Origin: Alteromonas sp. M12
GTDB taxonomy: Bacteria > Pseudomonadota > Gammaproteobacteria > Enterobacterales > Alteromonadaceae
Direction of reading: 5' to 3'
DNA length: 64,000 bases
NCBI RefSeq assembly: GCF_037478005.1
Contig: NZ_CP144164.1
Span: 1,798,001 to 1,862,000, forward strand
The translations under genes were made by a program, and so were the position numbers. Below, piece after piece: positions 51,232 to 60,927 of the stretch. Position 1 is the stretch's first letter. Every line of letters starts with the position of its first letter. The notes under the pieces are model-generated. The model had not been told where the DNA came from. It did no database searches and saw only the letters and a program-made list of their open reading frames with translations.

Positions 51232-53877
51232 ATGAAGAATAACTTTTCTAAACTCTCTATGGGGATCAAAATGGGATTGTCAGCAACAGCTGCATTGTCT
51301 TTGACAATGACCGCACCGCTGATGGCTCAAGAGTCCACAGACAAAAATGCAAACGTTGAAAAAATAGCGGTAGTTGGTAGCCGCGCGGCACCACGTTCTG
51401 TTGGTGATTCTCCAGTACCAATTGATATTATTGGTTCTGATGAGCTAACAAAAGCGGGTAATACCGATATGTTAGAAATACTTAAAGGTACAGTGCCTTC
51501 ACTTAACGTGCATACTAACCCTATCAGCGATGCGGCATCTTTAGTACGTCCTGCGAATTTAAGAGGCTTGTCTGCAGATAGCACCTTAGTTTTGTTAAAT
51601 GGTAAGCGTCGTCACCGTTCTTCGGTAATTGCTTTCTTAGGTGGTGGGATTAACGATGGGGCTCAAGGTCCAGATATTTCGGTTATTCCAAGTATTGCGT
51701 TAAAACAGGTCGAAGTGTTAAGAGATGGTGCTGCGGCACAATATGGTTCTGATGCAATTGCCGGTGTAATGAACTTTGTGCTCAAAGATGATTCAGAAGG
51801 TGGTTCATTGGTTGTTCGCCACGGTGAATATTATGAAGGTGATGGCACTACAACAGAAATTTCTGGTAACGTAGGTATGCCATTTACTGATGATGGCTTT
51901 GCAAATTTGAGCTTTCAATACAAAAACTCTGATGCTACGAGTCGCAGTGTACAACGCCCAGATGCCGCAGCGTTTGCTGATGCTGGTTTGACCGTTGAAG
52001 ATCCTGCACAAATATGGGGTTCGCCTGAAATAAATGATGATATTACTATCTTTGGTAATGTTGGCTTAGATTTAGGTAATGACAAAGAATTTTACATGTT
52101 TGGTAACTATTCCGAACGAGACGTGAGAGGGGGTTTTTACTATCGTAACCCCACAACTCGTCCTGGCGTTTATGGCGGCATAGTACGTAACTTAGATGGC
52201 ACGCCTTCTTATCGCCCTGGCGATGATGACCCTACCGGTCAAGCTGCTTGGGATGCTGCACCAGCGACTGTTTTAGTCGGTTCTTTAGATGGTCTAGAAC
52301 AACAATTAAATTGCCCAGTGGTTGAATTAGGTGATAACGGTTTACCTGATCAAGGTGCGTTAGATTCTCTTACTGCAGCGAATTGTTTCTCGTTTAATCA
52401 AATGTTTCCGGCAGGATTTACGCCAAACTTCGGTGGAAATATTACCGATACTTCATTAACTATTGGTACTAAAGGCGAATTTAAAGAAGGTTTCGCTGAA
52501 GGTGTTTTATATGATGTGAGTGGTGCGGTTGGTCGAAATGAATCGCAGTTTTTCATTTATAACACCTTAAACGCCTCTCTTGGTCCTGATACTCCCCGTG
52601 ACTTCTCTCCAGGTAAATATATTCAGCTAGAAAAAACATTCAATTTGGATTTGGTCAAATTGATTGATGCAGACTTATATAGCGAGATTAACCTTGCCGG
52701 TGGTCTTGAATGGCGAGAAGAGTCATTTGAAGTGGTTGCGGGTGACGAAGCGTCTTTTGTTGCTGGTGATCTTTTCTCTCAAGGCTTCAGTGTTGGCTCC
52801 AATGGTTTCCCTGGATTTAAACCTTCTGATCAAGGGGTTTCAACTCGACGCAGTGCAGCTTTATACGTAGATGCTGAAGTACCTTTCACAGAAGCGTTCT
52901 TGATGGGCTATGCGTTACGCTACGAAGATTATGATACCTTTGGTTCGACTACCAATTATAAGATCTCAGCGCAACTGCATGCAACCGATGACCTTTCATT
53001 CCGTGGTTCTGTAAGCACAGGTTTCCGTGCTCCTACAGTGGGTCAGGCGAACGTTAGTAACGTTCAAACCAACCTCGACAGTGGTGTACTAGTTGATTCA
53101 GCTTTGTTGCCACCAACGAATCCAATTTCTGTGCAACTTGGTGGTACTGAGCTAGAGCCAGAAGAATCACAAAGTTTCACCTTTGGTATGATTTATCAGG
53201 TTGGTAGCGTTTTCTTGACTGTTGACTACTACAATATTCAAGTTGAGGATCGTATTAGCCAATCAGATAAAATCAATCTTTCTGATGAAGATAAAGCCGT
53301 ACTCAAAGATGCTGGTGTACAAAATGTCGATGGTTTGGCGCAAGTTAGCTTCTTTACCAATGACTTTGATACAACCACTCAAGGTATAGATGTTGTAGCG
53401 AATTACACTACCAGTCTTTTTGATGGAAATACCACGTTTGCTTTAGCCTATAACTGGAATGACACTGAAGTTGATAGATATTCTGACATTACTGGTGAGT
53501 TTAAAGTTAAGCGTATTGAAGAAGACTTACCAAACCACAGAGCAACTCTTACCTGGTCTCAAGGGTGGGATAGCTTCAGCATGTTTACACGTTTGAATTA
53601 CTATGGTGAATATCAAGGTGTGCATGTAGATTATGATGCAACGGCAATTACTGCTGATTCAGCCGTTACGGTTGATTTTGAAGCGAGTTATTTCGTGAAT
53701 GATGCAATTACTCTATCTGCTGGTGCGCAAAACTTGTTTGATCAGGATGCTGAAAAAATCAATATTCCTGCTGACCAAGGCATTGCGAATAACACATGGG
53801 GTGGCGTTTATTACGAAACTTCTCCTATGGGATTCAATGGTGGTTTTTATTACTTAAAAGCAACCTACAACTTCTAA
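51232..53877 (+). CDS. TonB-dependent outer-membrane receptor
   Basis: 881 aa with signal peptide (cleavage after 'LMAQ', ~32). Plug domain: 'EKIAVVGSRAAPRSVGDSPVPIDIIGSDEL', 'LVLLNGKRRHRSSVIAFLGGGINDG', 'ISVIPSIALKQVEVLRDGAAAQYGSDAIAGVMNFVLKDD'. Barrel: 'SLSFRGSVSTGFRAPTVGQANVS' region and final strand 'GGFYYLKATYNF' with terminal Phe. It imports a ligand through the outer membrane using TonB energy. No SusD, siderophore or glycoside hydrolase gene adjoins it, so the ligand is unknown; the gene order with a TPR-sulfotransferase downstream is common in Alteromonadales. A terminator separates the two. Confidence 0.94.
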   Translation: MKNNFSKLSMGIKMGLSATAALSLTMTAPLMAQESTDKNANVEKIAVVGSRAAPRSVGDSPVPIDIIGSDELTKAGNTDMLEILKGTVPSLNVHTNPISDAASLVRPANLRGLSADSTLVLLNGKRRHRSSVIAFLGGGINDGAQGPDISVIPSIALKQVEVLRDGAAAQYGSDAIAGVMNFVLKDDSEGGSLVVRHGEYYEGDGTTTEISGNVGMPFTDDGFANLSFQYKNSDATSRSVQRPDAAAFADAGLTVEDPAQIWGSPEINDDITIFGNVGLDLGNDKEFYMFGNYSERDVRGGFYYRNPTTRPGVYGGIVRNLDGTPSYRPGDDDPTGQAAWDAAPATVLVGSLDGLEQQLNCPVVELGDNGLPDQGALDSLTAANCFSFNQMFPAGFTPNFGGNITDTSLTIGTKGEFKEGFAEGVLYDVSGAVGRNESQFFIYNTLNASLGPDTPRDFSPGKYIQLEKTFNLDLVKLIDADLYSEINLAGGLEWREESFEVVAGDEASFVAGDLFSQGFSVGSNGFPGFKPSDQGVSTRRSAALYVDAEVPFTEAFLMGYALRYEDYDTFGSTTNYKISAQLHATDDLSFRGSVSTGFRAPTVGQANVSNVQTNLDSGVLVDSALLPPTNPISVQLGGTELEPEESQSFTFGMIYQVGSVFLTVDYYNIQVEDRISQSDKINLSDEDKAVLKDAGVQNVDGLAQVSFFTNDFDTTTQGIDVVANYTTSLFDGNTTFALAYNWNDTEVDRYSDITGEFKVKRIEEDLPNHRATLTWSQGWDSFSMFTRLNYYGEYQGVHVDYDATAITADSAVTVDFEASYFVNDAITLSAGAQNLFDQDAEKINIPADQGIANNTWGGVYYETSPMGFNGGFYYLKATYNF

Positions 53878-53893
53878 TCTAAGCGGAAGTATG

Positions 53894-53924
53894 AAAGCCT
53901 TGTCAGTAGACAAGGCTTTTTTTT
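53894..53924 (+). terminator. Intrinsic terminator after TonB receptor gene
   Basis: AAAGCCTTGTC (53894-53904), AGTA loop, GACAAGGCTTT (53909-53919) followed by a long T-run. It lies between the receptor and the sulfotransferase gene, so the latter depends on read-through or its own promoter. Confidence 0.92.
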
Positions 53925-53955
53925 TGAGAAGTGCGATAGAAATGCGAGAGAAATA

Positions 53956-55380
53956 TTGAATAATCAAATTCGAATAGGAAATGACTATTTAGCCAAAGGT
54001 GATTTGCTCAATGCGCAGAAGATATTTGTTCAGTCACTGAAAAATGATCCAAATAACGGGGCAGGGTATCTCGGCTTAGGCAAAGTCGCTAAAGCGGCGT
54101 TGCAATATGATCAGGCTATCAATTTACTGCAAAAAGCCTGTCATTTATTAGATAAACAACCTGAGCCACTGTTAGAGCTAGCAGATGCTTTCGGTATTGT
54201 ACATGCCACTGAGGATGCTCAGACTGTATTACGTTACGCTTATGAAAATTGTTCGCAAAACAAAGCTGTGCTGGCAGCATTGATACAACACTACATTGCC
54301 ACTGCACAAAATACGCAAGCGCTGCCACTGCTTTGGTCACAAATTCGTTCTGCAGATCCAGAATTTTCAGCCTATGGATGGCTCGATTTAATTCGCACAC
54401 AAGTGACACCCTTAAATCCAGATGAATGGGCATTATTGATGTCTAGCTACGCCAGTTCCACACCTGCATCACAGCAACGAATGCTACTTGATTACGCACT
54501 AGGTCAGGCATATGACAAACTGAAAAATTACCCCAAAGCCATAGAACACCTGCAAATGGCCAATGCATATCAGTTAACATTGTGTCCTTATAGAACGGAG
54601 CAGATGTCAGCATTTTTTTCGACACTTTCTGACAGCTATCAACAGGTTGCATTTGCGCAAAAGAAATCAAATGACAATACATATGCGGTTACCCCGGTTT
54701 TTATCCTAGGATTGCCCCGCACAGGCTCTACATTGTTGGAGCAAATGCTATGTCAGCACAGTGACATAAATAGCTGCGGTGAACAGGCATATCTAAGTCA
54801 ATATAGTGTGCCTTTTTTAGAGAAAATGACGCAGTTGAGTTATCCTGAATTAGCTAGCAAGCTAAGCGAGTTTGATACCTCAAAGGTATCAGAACATTAT
54901 TTAAAATTGATAAAAATTGGTTTAAATGAAGCTTTTATCATTAATAAGTTACCGGCAAATTTTCAAAATATCGGTCTAATTTATCAACTTTTCCCGAACG
55001 CAAAAGTGATTCATATTACTCGGCAGATTAAAGATGTTTCGCTATCGATTTATAAAAACTATTTCTACGAAAACGAACCATATTTTTGTGATATTGAGGA
55101 GTTTGATAAATATGTCAGTTTCTATCAGCAACAAATGCAGTTCTGGGAGGCGTTGATACCCAACAGAATCCTCACCATTACTTACGAAAATTTAGCCGCT
55201 GAGCCAAAACAAGTCATTAAAAACGTACTCAACCATATGGGACTTGAATGGCAGGCGTCTTGTGTGACTGCCATTGATGGCAAAGGAACTATCAATACTT
55301 TAAGTGCGGCACAAGTACGTAAACCTATTCACCACAAATCAATTGGCCAGTGGCAAAACTATAAAGCGCTTTTCAATTAG
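53956..55380 (+). CDS. TPR-repeat protein with sulfotransferase domain
   Basis: 474 aa, TTG start (53956). Residues ~1-210 are TPR-like helical pairs ('YLAKGDLLNAQKIFVQSLKNDPNNGAGYLGLGKVAKAALQYDQAI', later 'LGQAYDKLKNYPKAIEHLQMAN'). From ~235 there is a sulfotransferase fold: 5'-PAPS loop 'FILGLPRTGSTLLEQMLCQH' and 3'-phosphate region 'KVIHITRQIKDVSLSIYKNYFY'. It probably sulfates a protein or glycan using PAPS; the acceptor is unknown. It follows a TonB receptor, a recurrent pairing in marine gammaproteobacteria. Tail-to-tail with dgkA by a four-base overlap. Confidence 0.9.
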   Translation: MNNQIRIGNDYLAKGDLLNAQKIFVQSLKNDPNNGAGYLGLGKVAKAALQYDQAINLLQKACHLLDKQPEPLLELADAFGIVHATEDAQTVLRYAYENCSQNKAVLAALIQHYIATAQNTQALPLLWSQIRSADPEFSAYGWLDLIRTQVTPLNPDEWALLMSSYASSTPASQQRMLLDYALGQAYDKLKNYPKAIEHLQMANAYQLTLCPYRTEQMSAFFSTLSDSYQQVAFAQKKSNDNTYAVTPVFILGLPRTGSTLLEQMLCQHSDINSCGEQAYLSQYSVPFLEKMTQLSYPELASKLSEFDTSKVSEHYLKLIKIGLNEAFIINKLPANFQNIGLIYQLFPNAKVIHITRQIKDVSLSIYKNYFYENEPYFCDIEEFDKYVSFYQQQMQFWEALIPNRILTITYENLAAEPKQVIKNVLNHMGLEWQASCVTAIDGKGTINTLSAAQVRKPIHHKSIGQWQNYKALFN

Positions 55381-55799
55381 CTAAAAAAACGCCAAATGGC
55401 TTCCAGCCATACTAAGGTTAATATGGTCAATGCGATAAAAACTGCGGAGGATCCCATATCTTTAGCACGTCCAATCAAAATGTTATTTTCTAGCGTAACG
55501 GCATCCGCGAGCGCTTCAATGGCTGAGTTAATAATTTCTGCAAACAACACAAATAGTAATGTACCAATAAGCGCCATTAGATGGACTGTTGAAGAGGATA
55601 AAACAAAAGCAAAGGGCAGCATGACCATTACCAAAATTAGTTCTTGGCGAAATGCTGACTCATGTTGCCATGCTGCGCTAAATCCACGAAAAGAACACTG
55701 AGTAGCCTTGAATATCCGTGAAAATCCAGTGCCATTCGGTTTATTCACCAGCACCGATTCATCTTCAACCACCGATGCTTGAGTAACTTTGTTTTTCAT
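55377..55799 (-). CDS. dgkA: Diacylglycerol kinase (prokaryotic, DgkA)
   Basis: 140 aa with three membrane segments. 'GFSRIFKATQCSFRGFSAAWQHESAFRQELIL' and the signature 'FVLFAEIINSAIEALADAVTLENNILIGRAKDMGSSAVF' contain the catalytic Glu and the Asp/Asn/Lys residues of the active site. It phosphorylates diacylglycerol to phosphatidic acid in the inner membrane. It has ~20 extra N-terminal polar residues compared with the E. coli protein. Convergent overlap with the sulfotransferase gene. Confidence 0.94.
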   Translation of the reverse strand: MKNKVTQASVVEDESVLVNKPNGTGFSRIFKATQCSFRGFSAAWQHESAFRQELILVMVMLPFAFVLSSSTVHLMALIGTLLFVLFAEIINSAIEALADAVTLENNILIGRAKDMGSSAVFIALTILTLVWLEAIWRFFS

Positions 55800-55860
55800 A
55801 TCTTTGTACTTCTGCTTTACTCGTCAACTCGCAACACTGTAACTTATCACTAAATGCGTT

Positions 55861-56514
55861 TTAGTTTGGGTAACGTTTTTGCAGTCCTTGATATACACAA
55901 TCACTGTAATTGTGAAGGGTAATATCGAGTTCGTTTAACACTTCCACTAAGTGTTCATTGTCTTCACGACCTAGCCAAACTTTCAAATAACTACCGTCTT
56001 TATACCCATTATCTTGTCGAAAGAAGTTAAGCACGTTTTTACCAACGTACTGACGGTAAAGTTCATCCGAATCCATTTCCGCTTGTTCGACAATTTTGAT
56101 GAATAGAGGCACAGAAAATCGTTTTGCTGCACATAAACCCGCCATTAGTTCCAAATTTTCTAAAATATCTTGGTCATTAAACGCATATTCTTTGCCGTCG
56201 AACGTAACTGACTGGACACCACTATTCAATTCACTTGCAATGGTTTCGGCAGAGGACTCTATGTTGCCATCAAAGTCGATAATGATTGCGGAAAGAGCAA
56301 AGTGCCAAATGTCCACTAATTCCATTTGCAACTGGGGTAGGTCTTTTTGCTGCGCTTTCCACCATTTCCAACCATGATGTTCAATCCCCTCGACCGCCTC
56401 TATCATTGCAGCTCTAAGGTATTGATATCCGGCAGTTAACCACTGAGCATTAACCTTTTGATTCATTTTGGCTTGAAGGTTAAGCATGGTGTTAAGTTGA
56501 GTAGAGGAAAGCAT
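55861..56514 (-). CDS. Dimeric-type dUTP diphosphatase (dUTPase_2, MazG-like all-alpha)
   Basis: 217 aa all-helical protein. 'LNLQAKMNQKVNAQWLTAGYQYLRAAMIEAVEGIEHHGWKWWK' carries the first ExxE-type metal pair, and 'LQMELVDIWHFALSAIIID' the second (E..D) pair, as in dimeric dUTPases of the all-alpha NTP pyrophosphatase superfamily. It hydrolyses dUTP (or a similar dNTP) to dUMP and keeps uracil out of DNA. It lies 61 bases upstream of dgkA on the same strand, so they may be cotranscribed. Confidence 0.88.
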   Translation of the reverse strand: MLSSTQLNTMLNLQAKMNQKVNAQWLTAGYQYLRAAMIEAVEGIEHHGWKWWKAQQKDLPQLQMELVDIWHFALSAIIIDFDGNIESSAETIASELNSGVQSVTFDGKEYAFNDQDILENLELMAGLCAAKRFSVPLFIKIVEQAEMDSDELYRQYVGKNVLNFFRQDNGYKDGSYLKVWLGREDNEHLVEVLNELDITLHNYSDCVYQGLQKRYPN

Positions 56515-56696
56515 AATAGTCCTTATGTAGAATTAGCGAGTGCATAGTGTACTTGTTTTGTGATAATCGGCATAGCCTGAAACAGACTAATCATAATTAT
56601 AATATTAACCTTAAGATAGTATGAATATCCTCATGTATTAAGCATGGATTGGGCTTATTTCTATCAGGTAATAAACTAAAAATTTAGGAGACAGGT

Positions 56697-59084
56697 GTGA
56701 AAAAATACGTAGTTATTTGCTTGATGTTATTTTCATCAGTTGCGTTTTCCCAGAGTAAGTCGATAAATGACTTTACCAGTGGAATGCAATCAAAGGAGGG
56801 GTTTTACACCGTCTATTATGAACAAGATAGTGGGAAGTTGTATTTACAAATTGAAAACTTTGGGCAACAAGTATTGTTCCAAAGTAGTTTGCCACAAGGC
56901 ATAGGCTCGAATGATATCGGCCTAGACAGACTCCAGCTTGGTAAAACTCGTTTAGTGGTTTTTGAGCGCTTTGGTGACAAAGTTTTGCTAAAACAGTTAA
57001 ATACCATGTTTCGTTCTACAACCGATAATGCTGCCGAGGCTGCTAGTATTGATGAGGCTTTTGCTGACTCTGTCATTGCTGGTTTTACGGTTGTTGCACA
57101 GCAAGATGGCGCCGTTTTAGTCGATTATACTGATTTCCTTTTGTCTGATATCCATGGTATTTCCCAGCGCCTAACTCGTGCTAAGCAGGGCAGCTTCAAA
57201 GTCGACTCGAAGCGCAGTGCAGTGTATATGCCGCGCACAAAATCCTTTGTTGATAATACCGAAATGGAATCATTAGTCACTTTTGGTGGCACCAATCCAG
57301 GCAAATACTTGCAGCAAGTAACCCCTTCTCCAGATAGTGTTACTGTGCATTTACACCATTCTTTGATCAGATTACCTGATGATAATTATAAACCGCGGGC
57401 ATTCAGCCCTAATTCCGGTTTTAACAAGATGACCTATCAGGATTATTCAGTTCCTATCGAAGCATCGATGGAACAAAGCTTAATAACTCGCCACCGTTTG
57501 TTTAAGAAAGATCCAAAAGCAGCAGTAAGTGAAGCAGTTGAGCCTATTATCTATTATTTAGATCCAGGTGTGCCAGAGCCGGTCAGAAGTGCCTTGTATG
57601 AAGGTGCTATGTGGTGGGATCAAGCCTTTACTAAAATAGGTTATAAAAACGCGTTTCAAGTGAAAATGTTACCTGAAGACGCGGATCCAATGGACGTAAG
57701 ATACAACGTCATTAACTGGGTGCACAGAGCAACACGCGGATGGTCTTACGGAATGTCAGTGCGTGATCCACGTACGGGTGAGATTATAAAGGGGCAGGTT
57801 ACCCTTGGTTCTTTGCGCGTCCGTCAGGATTATCTTATCGCCTTAGGTTTAACCAGTCCGTTTAAACAAAGCGATAGCAGCATTGAAGCGCAAAAAGAAA
57901 TGGCGTTAGCCAGAATCAGACAATTATCTGCCCATGAAGTTGGCCATACGCTAGGTATCGCTCATAACTTCGCAGCCAGTGCCTATGGTCGCGAGTCGGT
58001 AATGGATTATCCTCATCCTACTGTGACGGTAAAAGATGGCAAAGTTGATATTTCCGATGCGTACGCAGTAGGTATGGGAAAATGGGATGACCATGTGATC
58101 GCTTACGGTTATCAAGATTTGCCAGATAATGCTGATGAAGCCGATTATTTACAAAATACGATTCAAACCGCGCTCACTTCAGGTTTGCTCTATATCAGCG
58201 ATCGTGATGCCAGACCTAGTCACGCCATTAGCCCAATTGGTCACTTATGGGATAACGGTAAAGATCCGGTAGAAGAGCTGCACAATCTGATCGAGGTGCG
58301 TAAAGTTGCATTATCACAATTTGGGATTAATTCTATTCCAGAAGGTACAACTTTAGCTTCATTGCAAGAAACCTTAGTACCTGTTTATTACTTGCATCGT
58401 TATCAATTGGATGCAGTGGCTAAACTTATTGGTGGTTTAAACTACGCTTACGAAAGTAAAGGCGATTATAGTCAGCCCAAGGGTGTGTCGTTTGTTGAAC
58501 AAAGCAAGCAGATGGCCGCGTTAGATGCCATGATCGAAACGCTTTCGCCGAAGTTTTTACATATACCTGAGAACATTAGTTCTTTGATTACACCTAAAAG
58601 CCTTGGCGAGTCTAATACCCGTGAAAGCTTCAATGGTCGTAATGGTTTGAGTTTTGATCCTATCAGTGCCGCAGAATCAGGAGCGGGTTATACCTTGAGC
58701 TTAATGCTAACAGCTGAGAGATTAAACCGTCTCGCTGCGCGTCCTATTAATAGTCGTGATCAACTAACAATCCCTGTTTTATTAGAAAAATTATTCGCGG
58801 CTACTTTACAACAAAAGCCGAGTAAATTTGCTGCTGATGTTAAACAACGGGTAGATTATGTAGTGCTCAATAGTGTCATTCAAGCTATGCAAGCTGAAGA
58901 TATCGCCCCAGAAGCTCAAGGGGCTTTATTAGCTGGCTTGATGGACTTACATAGTTGGTTGAAAAAGAACTCTCGTTATGGCCAAAATAAAGTAATGGCT
59001 AAACAGTTAGACTGGTTTATGGCAACAGGTGACTGGAAAGGTAACTTTGAAGTGAAACCGCTTCCTCCAGGTTCGCCAATCTAA
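56697..59084 (+). CDS. DUF5117/zinc-dependent metalloprotease, exported
   Basis: 795 aa, GTG start after 'TTTAGGAGACAG'. Signal peptide 'VVICLMLFSSVAFSQ' (~19). The N-terminal part ('EGFYTVYYEQDSGKLYLQIENFGQQVLFQSSLPQGIGSNDIGLDR') is typical of DUF5117-type proteins; the metzincin-like motif 'HEVGHTLGIAHN' gives H413, E414, H417 and H423, with a Met-turn candidate 'SVMDYPHP' after it. The family is common in Bacteroidetes and Alteromonadales, with secreted peptidase function presumed. Single gene followed by a strong terminator. Confidence 0.9.
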   Translation: MKKYVVICLMLFSSVAFSQSKSINDFTSGMQSKEGFYTVYYEQDSGKLYLQIENFGQQVLFQSSLPQGIGSNDIGLDRLQLGKTRLVVFERFGDKVLLKQLNTMFRSTTDNAAEAASIDEAFADSVIAGFTVVAQQDGAVLVDYTDFLLSDIHGISQRLTRAKQGSFKVDSKRSAVYMPRTKSFVDNTEMESLVTFGGTNPGKYLQQVTPSPDSVTVHLHHSLIRLPDDNYKPRAFSPNSGFNKMTYQDYSVPIEASMEQSLITRHRLFKKDPKAAVSEAVEPIIYYLDPGVPEPVRSALYEGAMWWDQAFTKIGYKNAFQVKMLPEDADPMDVRYNVINWVHRATRGWSYGMSVRDPRTGEIIKGQVTLGSLRVRQDYLIALGLTSPFKQSDSSIEAQKEMALARIRQLSAHEVGHTLGIAHNFAASAYGRESVMDYPHPTVTVKDGKVDISDAYAVGMGKWDDHVIAYGYQDLPDNADEADYLQNTIQTALTSGLLYISDRDARPSHAISPIGHLWDNGKDPVEELHNLIEVRKVALSQFGINSIPEGTTLASLQETLVPVYYLHRYQLDAVAKLIGGLNYAYESKGDYSQPKGVSFVEQSKQMAALDAMIETLSPKFLHIPENISSLITPKSLGESNTRESFNGRNGLSFDPISAAESGAGYTLSLMLTAERLNRLAARPINSRDQLTIPVLLEKLFAATLQQKPSKFAADVKQRVDYVVLNSVIQAMQAEDIAPEAQGALLAGLMDLHSWLKKNSRYGQNKVMAKQLDWFMATGDWKGNFEVKPLPPGSPI

Positions 59085-59108
59085 ATACTTATTTTATATT
59101 TACTGTAT

Positions 59109-59133
59109 AAGCCGGCTATTGCCGGCTTTTTTT
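59109..59133 (+). terminator. Intrinsic terminator after the DUF5117 protease gene
   Basis: AAGCCGGC (59109-59116), TATT loop, GCCGGCTT and a T-run to 59133. Strong GC stem 25 bases after the stop. Confidence 0.9.
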
Positions 59134-59321
59134 ATGGTTATCCTGAATTTTTTGACGTTACACAAATTGATACTCAGTAATTTTTATTTTTCATGTACTT
59201 AGCCGTCATAATTGTCAAAGTGATGGTAAAATGACTTTTACTATCTTTGCTAAACGAGCATTGATTAATCCCTTTAATTTAAATTTTGTCACATGTGGTG
59301 TGTGCTTGGGTTGTGTTTTAA

Positions 59322-59942
59322 ATGAAAAGTAGAAGAGTGCATAAAGTCCTAGGGTTGCTATTAGTTTTACCTATGATTGGTTGGGTAATTACGGGGCTCA
59401 TATTTTTTATAAAGCCAGGTTATCAAGATGCATATGAACAGTTAGCGATTAAAACTTACCCATTGGAGCAATCATTTGTCATCCCAAATTCAACTAATTG
59501 GATAGAAGCAAGAGTTGTTAAGACGATACTAGGACATCATTTACTGGTCAAAACAGCACAGGGATTTGAGCATCTAGATCCAGATTCCTATCTACCTAAA
59601 ACGCTTTCCGAACAATCTGAATTGCATACGCTGGTAAATGATGCTGTTTTGCATAATCCACAACGTTATGGAAATGTAGTGTCGAGTGACGGTTATAAAG
59701 CAAAAACAAACACTGGGGTTGAAGTGAATCTTAATTGGAATCGCTTAACCTTAAGTCAAAGTGGTGGTGACACCAAGTTAATAAACACCCTGTATAAAAT
59801 TCACTATTTACAATGGACTCCGTTTAAAGAATTCAATCAAATTTTGGGATTTTCGGGTCTCATTTTATTACTTCTATTAACCATTTTAGGCATCAAAATA
59901 TACCTATCAAGCAAAGGTAACATCAAGATTAATAGGGGATAA
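59322..59942 (+). CDS. Small PepSY-like membrane protein
   Basis: 206 aa with an N-terminal membrane segment ('VLGLLLVLPMIGWVITGLIFFI') preceded by 'RRVHK' and a C-terminal one ('ILGFSGLILLLLLTILGIKIYL'), separated by ~125 extracytoplasmic residues. The 'HK.LG..L..P...W..TG' start and 'LYKIHYLQWTPFKEFNQILGFSGLILLLLLTILG' end are the PepSY-associated transmembrane pattern. Such proteins are often accessory to iron-siderophore or redox systems; its role here is unknown. It lies between the protease and the arsenic operon and has no obvious partner. Confidence 0.75.
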   Translation: MKSRRVHKVLGLLLVLPMIGWVITGLIFFIKPGYQDAYEQLAIKTYPLEQSFVIPNSTNWIEARVVKTILGHHLLVKTAQGFEHLDPDSYLPKTLSEQSELHTLVNDAVLHNPQRYGNVVSSDGYKAKTNTGVEVNLNWNRLTLSQSGGDTKLINTLYKIHYLQWTPFKEFNQILGFSGLILLLLLTILGIKIYLSSKGNIKINRG

Positions 59943-60046
59943 ATTAAACCGCTAAAATTGCGACCTAATTTATGCCGTTTAAAAATTAATTTTAATAACA
60001 GTGGCGACTCCTGCGACATTTATTACATCACTCACCTATATAATAT

Positions 60047-60094
60047 TTGACATATGAAATTTCACATATATGATTAATCACATATATGAATAAT
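60047..60094 (+). promoter_or_regulatory. Promoter of the ars operon with tandem ArsR-operator-like repeats
   Basis: -35 TTGACA (60047-60052), 16-base spacer, -10 TATGAT (60069-60074). Two 16-base direct repeats, CACATATATGATTAAT (60063-60078) and CACATATATGAATAAT (60079-60094), differ at one base and cover the -10 and the expected start site; a partial copy (CATATGAAAT) lies at 60051-60060. Placement fits repression by the ArsR encoded 11 bases downstream. Confidence 0.82.
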
Positions 60095-60105
60095 CGAATG
60101 TGTTT

Positions 60106-60441
60106 ATGAGTCCTTTACAAGTTTTTAAATGTCTTTCTGACGATACTCGACTTAAATCCTTAATGTTGATAGCTGAGTCTGGCGAGTTGTGCGTATGTGA
60201 TCTCATGGAGGCACTTTGCCTCGACCAACCTAAAATTTCCCGTCACTTAGCTGAGCTGCGTAAATGTTGCATTTTGCAGGATGAAAGAAGAGGGAAGTGG
60301 GTGTATTACCGTCTTCATCCAGAATTACCCGACTGGGTAAACAAAGTGATTACAGAATCTACTTTTCATAACCAATCCTATTTCGAAACGGCTTTTAAAC
60401 GACTTAAAGCTTCTCCTAATGCTCAATATAACTGTTGTTAA
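60106..60441 (+). CDS. arsR: ArsR-family arsenic-responsive repressor
   Basis: 111 aa from ATG 60106. Winged-helix with 'LQVFKCLSDDTRLKSLMLIAESGELCVCDLMEALCLDQPKISRHLAELRKCCILQDERRGKWVYYRLHPELPDW'. The 'ELCVCDL' pair in the alpha3 helix is the As(III)/Sb(III) site of classical ArsR, with a further Cys pair at 'RKCCIL' and at the C-terminus ('YNCC'). It should repress the operon until arsenite binds. The ars repeats overlapping its promoter support autoregulation. Confidence 0.93.
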   Translation: MSPLQVFKCLSDDTRLKSLMLIAESGELCVCDLMEALCLDQPKISRHLAELRKCCILQDERRGKWVYYRLHPELPDWVNKVITESTFHNQSYFETAFKRLKASPNAQYNCC

Positions 60442-60454
60442 CCGAGGTTCAACG

Positions 60455-60925
60455 ATGAAAATTTTATATATTTGTACTCATAATCGATGTAGAAGTATTC
60501 TCTCAGAAGCAATCACTAATCAGTTAGCAGGTGATGTGATTGTGGCTCAAAGTGCTGGCAGTCAACCAGCAGGGCAGGTACACCCTTTATCTATCAAATA
60601 TCTGCAAGAAGCTGGAATTTCGGTGCAGGGACTCAAGAGTCAATCTTGGGATGATTTTGAACAATTTGATGCCGATGTGGTGGTCACTGTCTGTGATTCA
60701 GCCGCCGGTGAAGCTTGCCCCTTGTGGTTTGGGAATTCTCTGAAAGTGCATTGGGGACTGACTGACCCGTCAAAGGTGCAAGGCACGGAACAAGAGATAG
60801 CCACCTCTTTTAAACATTGCATTGAAGAAATCACCGCTCGGGTTAAGCAATTGCAAATATTGGCCAAAAAGGATCTTAATCCAGACCAATTGAAAGTTGC
60901 CTTAGCTGAATTAGGAGCACACTAA
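60455..60925 (+). CDS. arsC: Arsenate reductase, low-molecular-weight phosphatase type
   Basis: 156 aa from ATG 60455 (GAGG upstream; a longer in-frame reading would overlap arsR). P-loop 'ICTHNRCRS' is C7-X5-R13, and '[18 protein letters not shown]' holds two more Cys and the general-acid region is 'HWGLTDPS'. This is the LMW-PTPase-like ArsC that reduces arsenate to arsenite, with glutathione/glutaredoxin- or thioredoxin-type recycling. Length is slightly more than the ~130-aa minimum because of a C-terminal helical extension. Confidence 0.92.
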   Translation: MKILYICTHNRCRSILSEAITNQLAGDVIVAQSAGSQPAGQVHPLSIKYLQEAGISVQGLKSQSWDDFEQFDADVVVTVCDSAAGEACPLWFGNSLKVHWGLTDPSKVQGTEQEIATSFKHCIEEITARVKQLQILAKKDLNPDQLKVALAELGAH

Positions 60926-60927
60926 AT

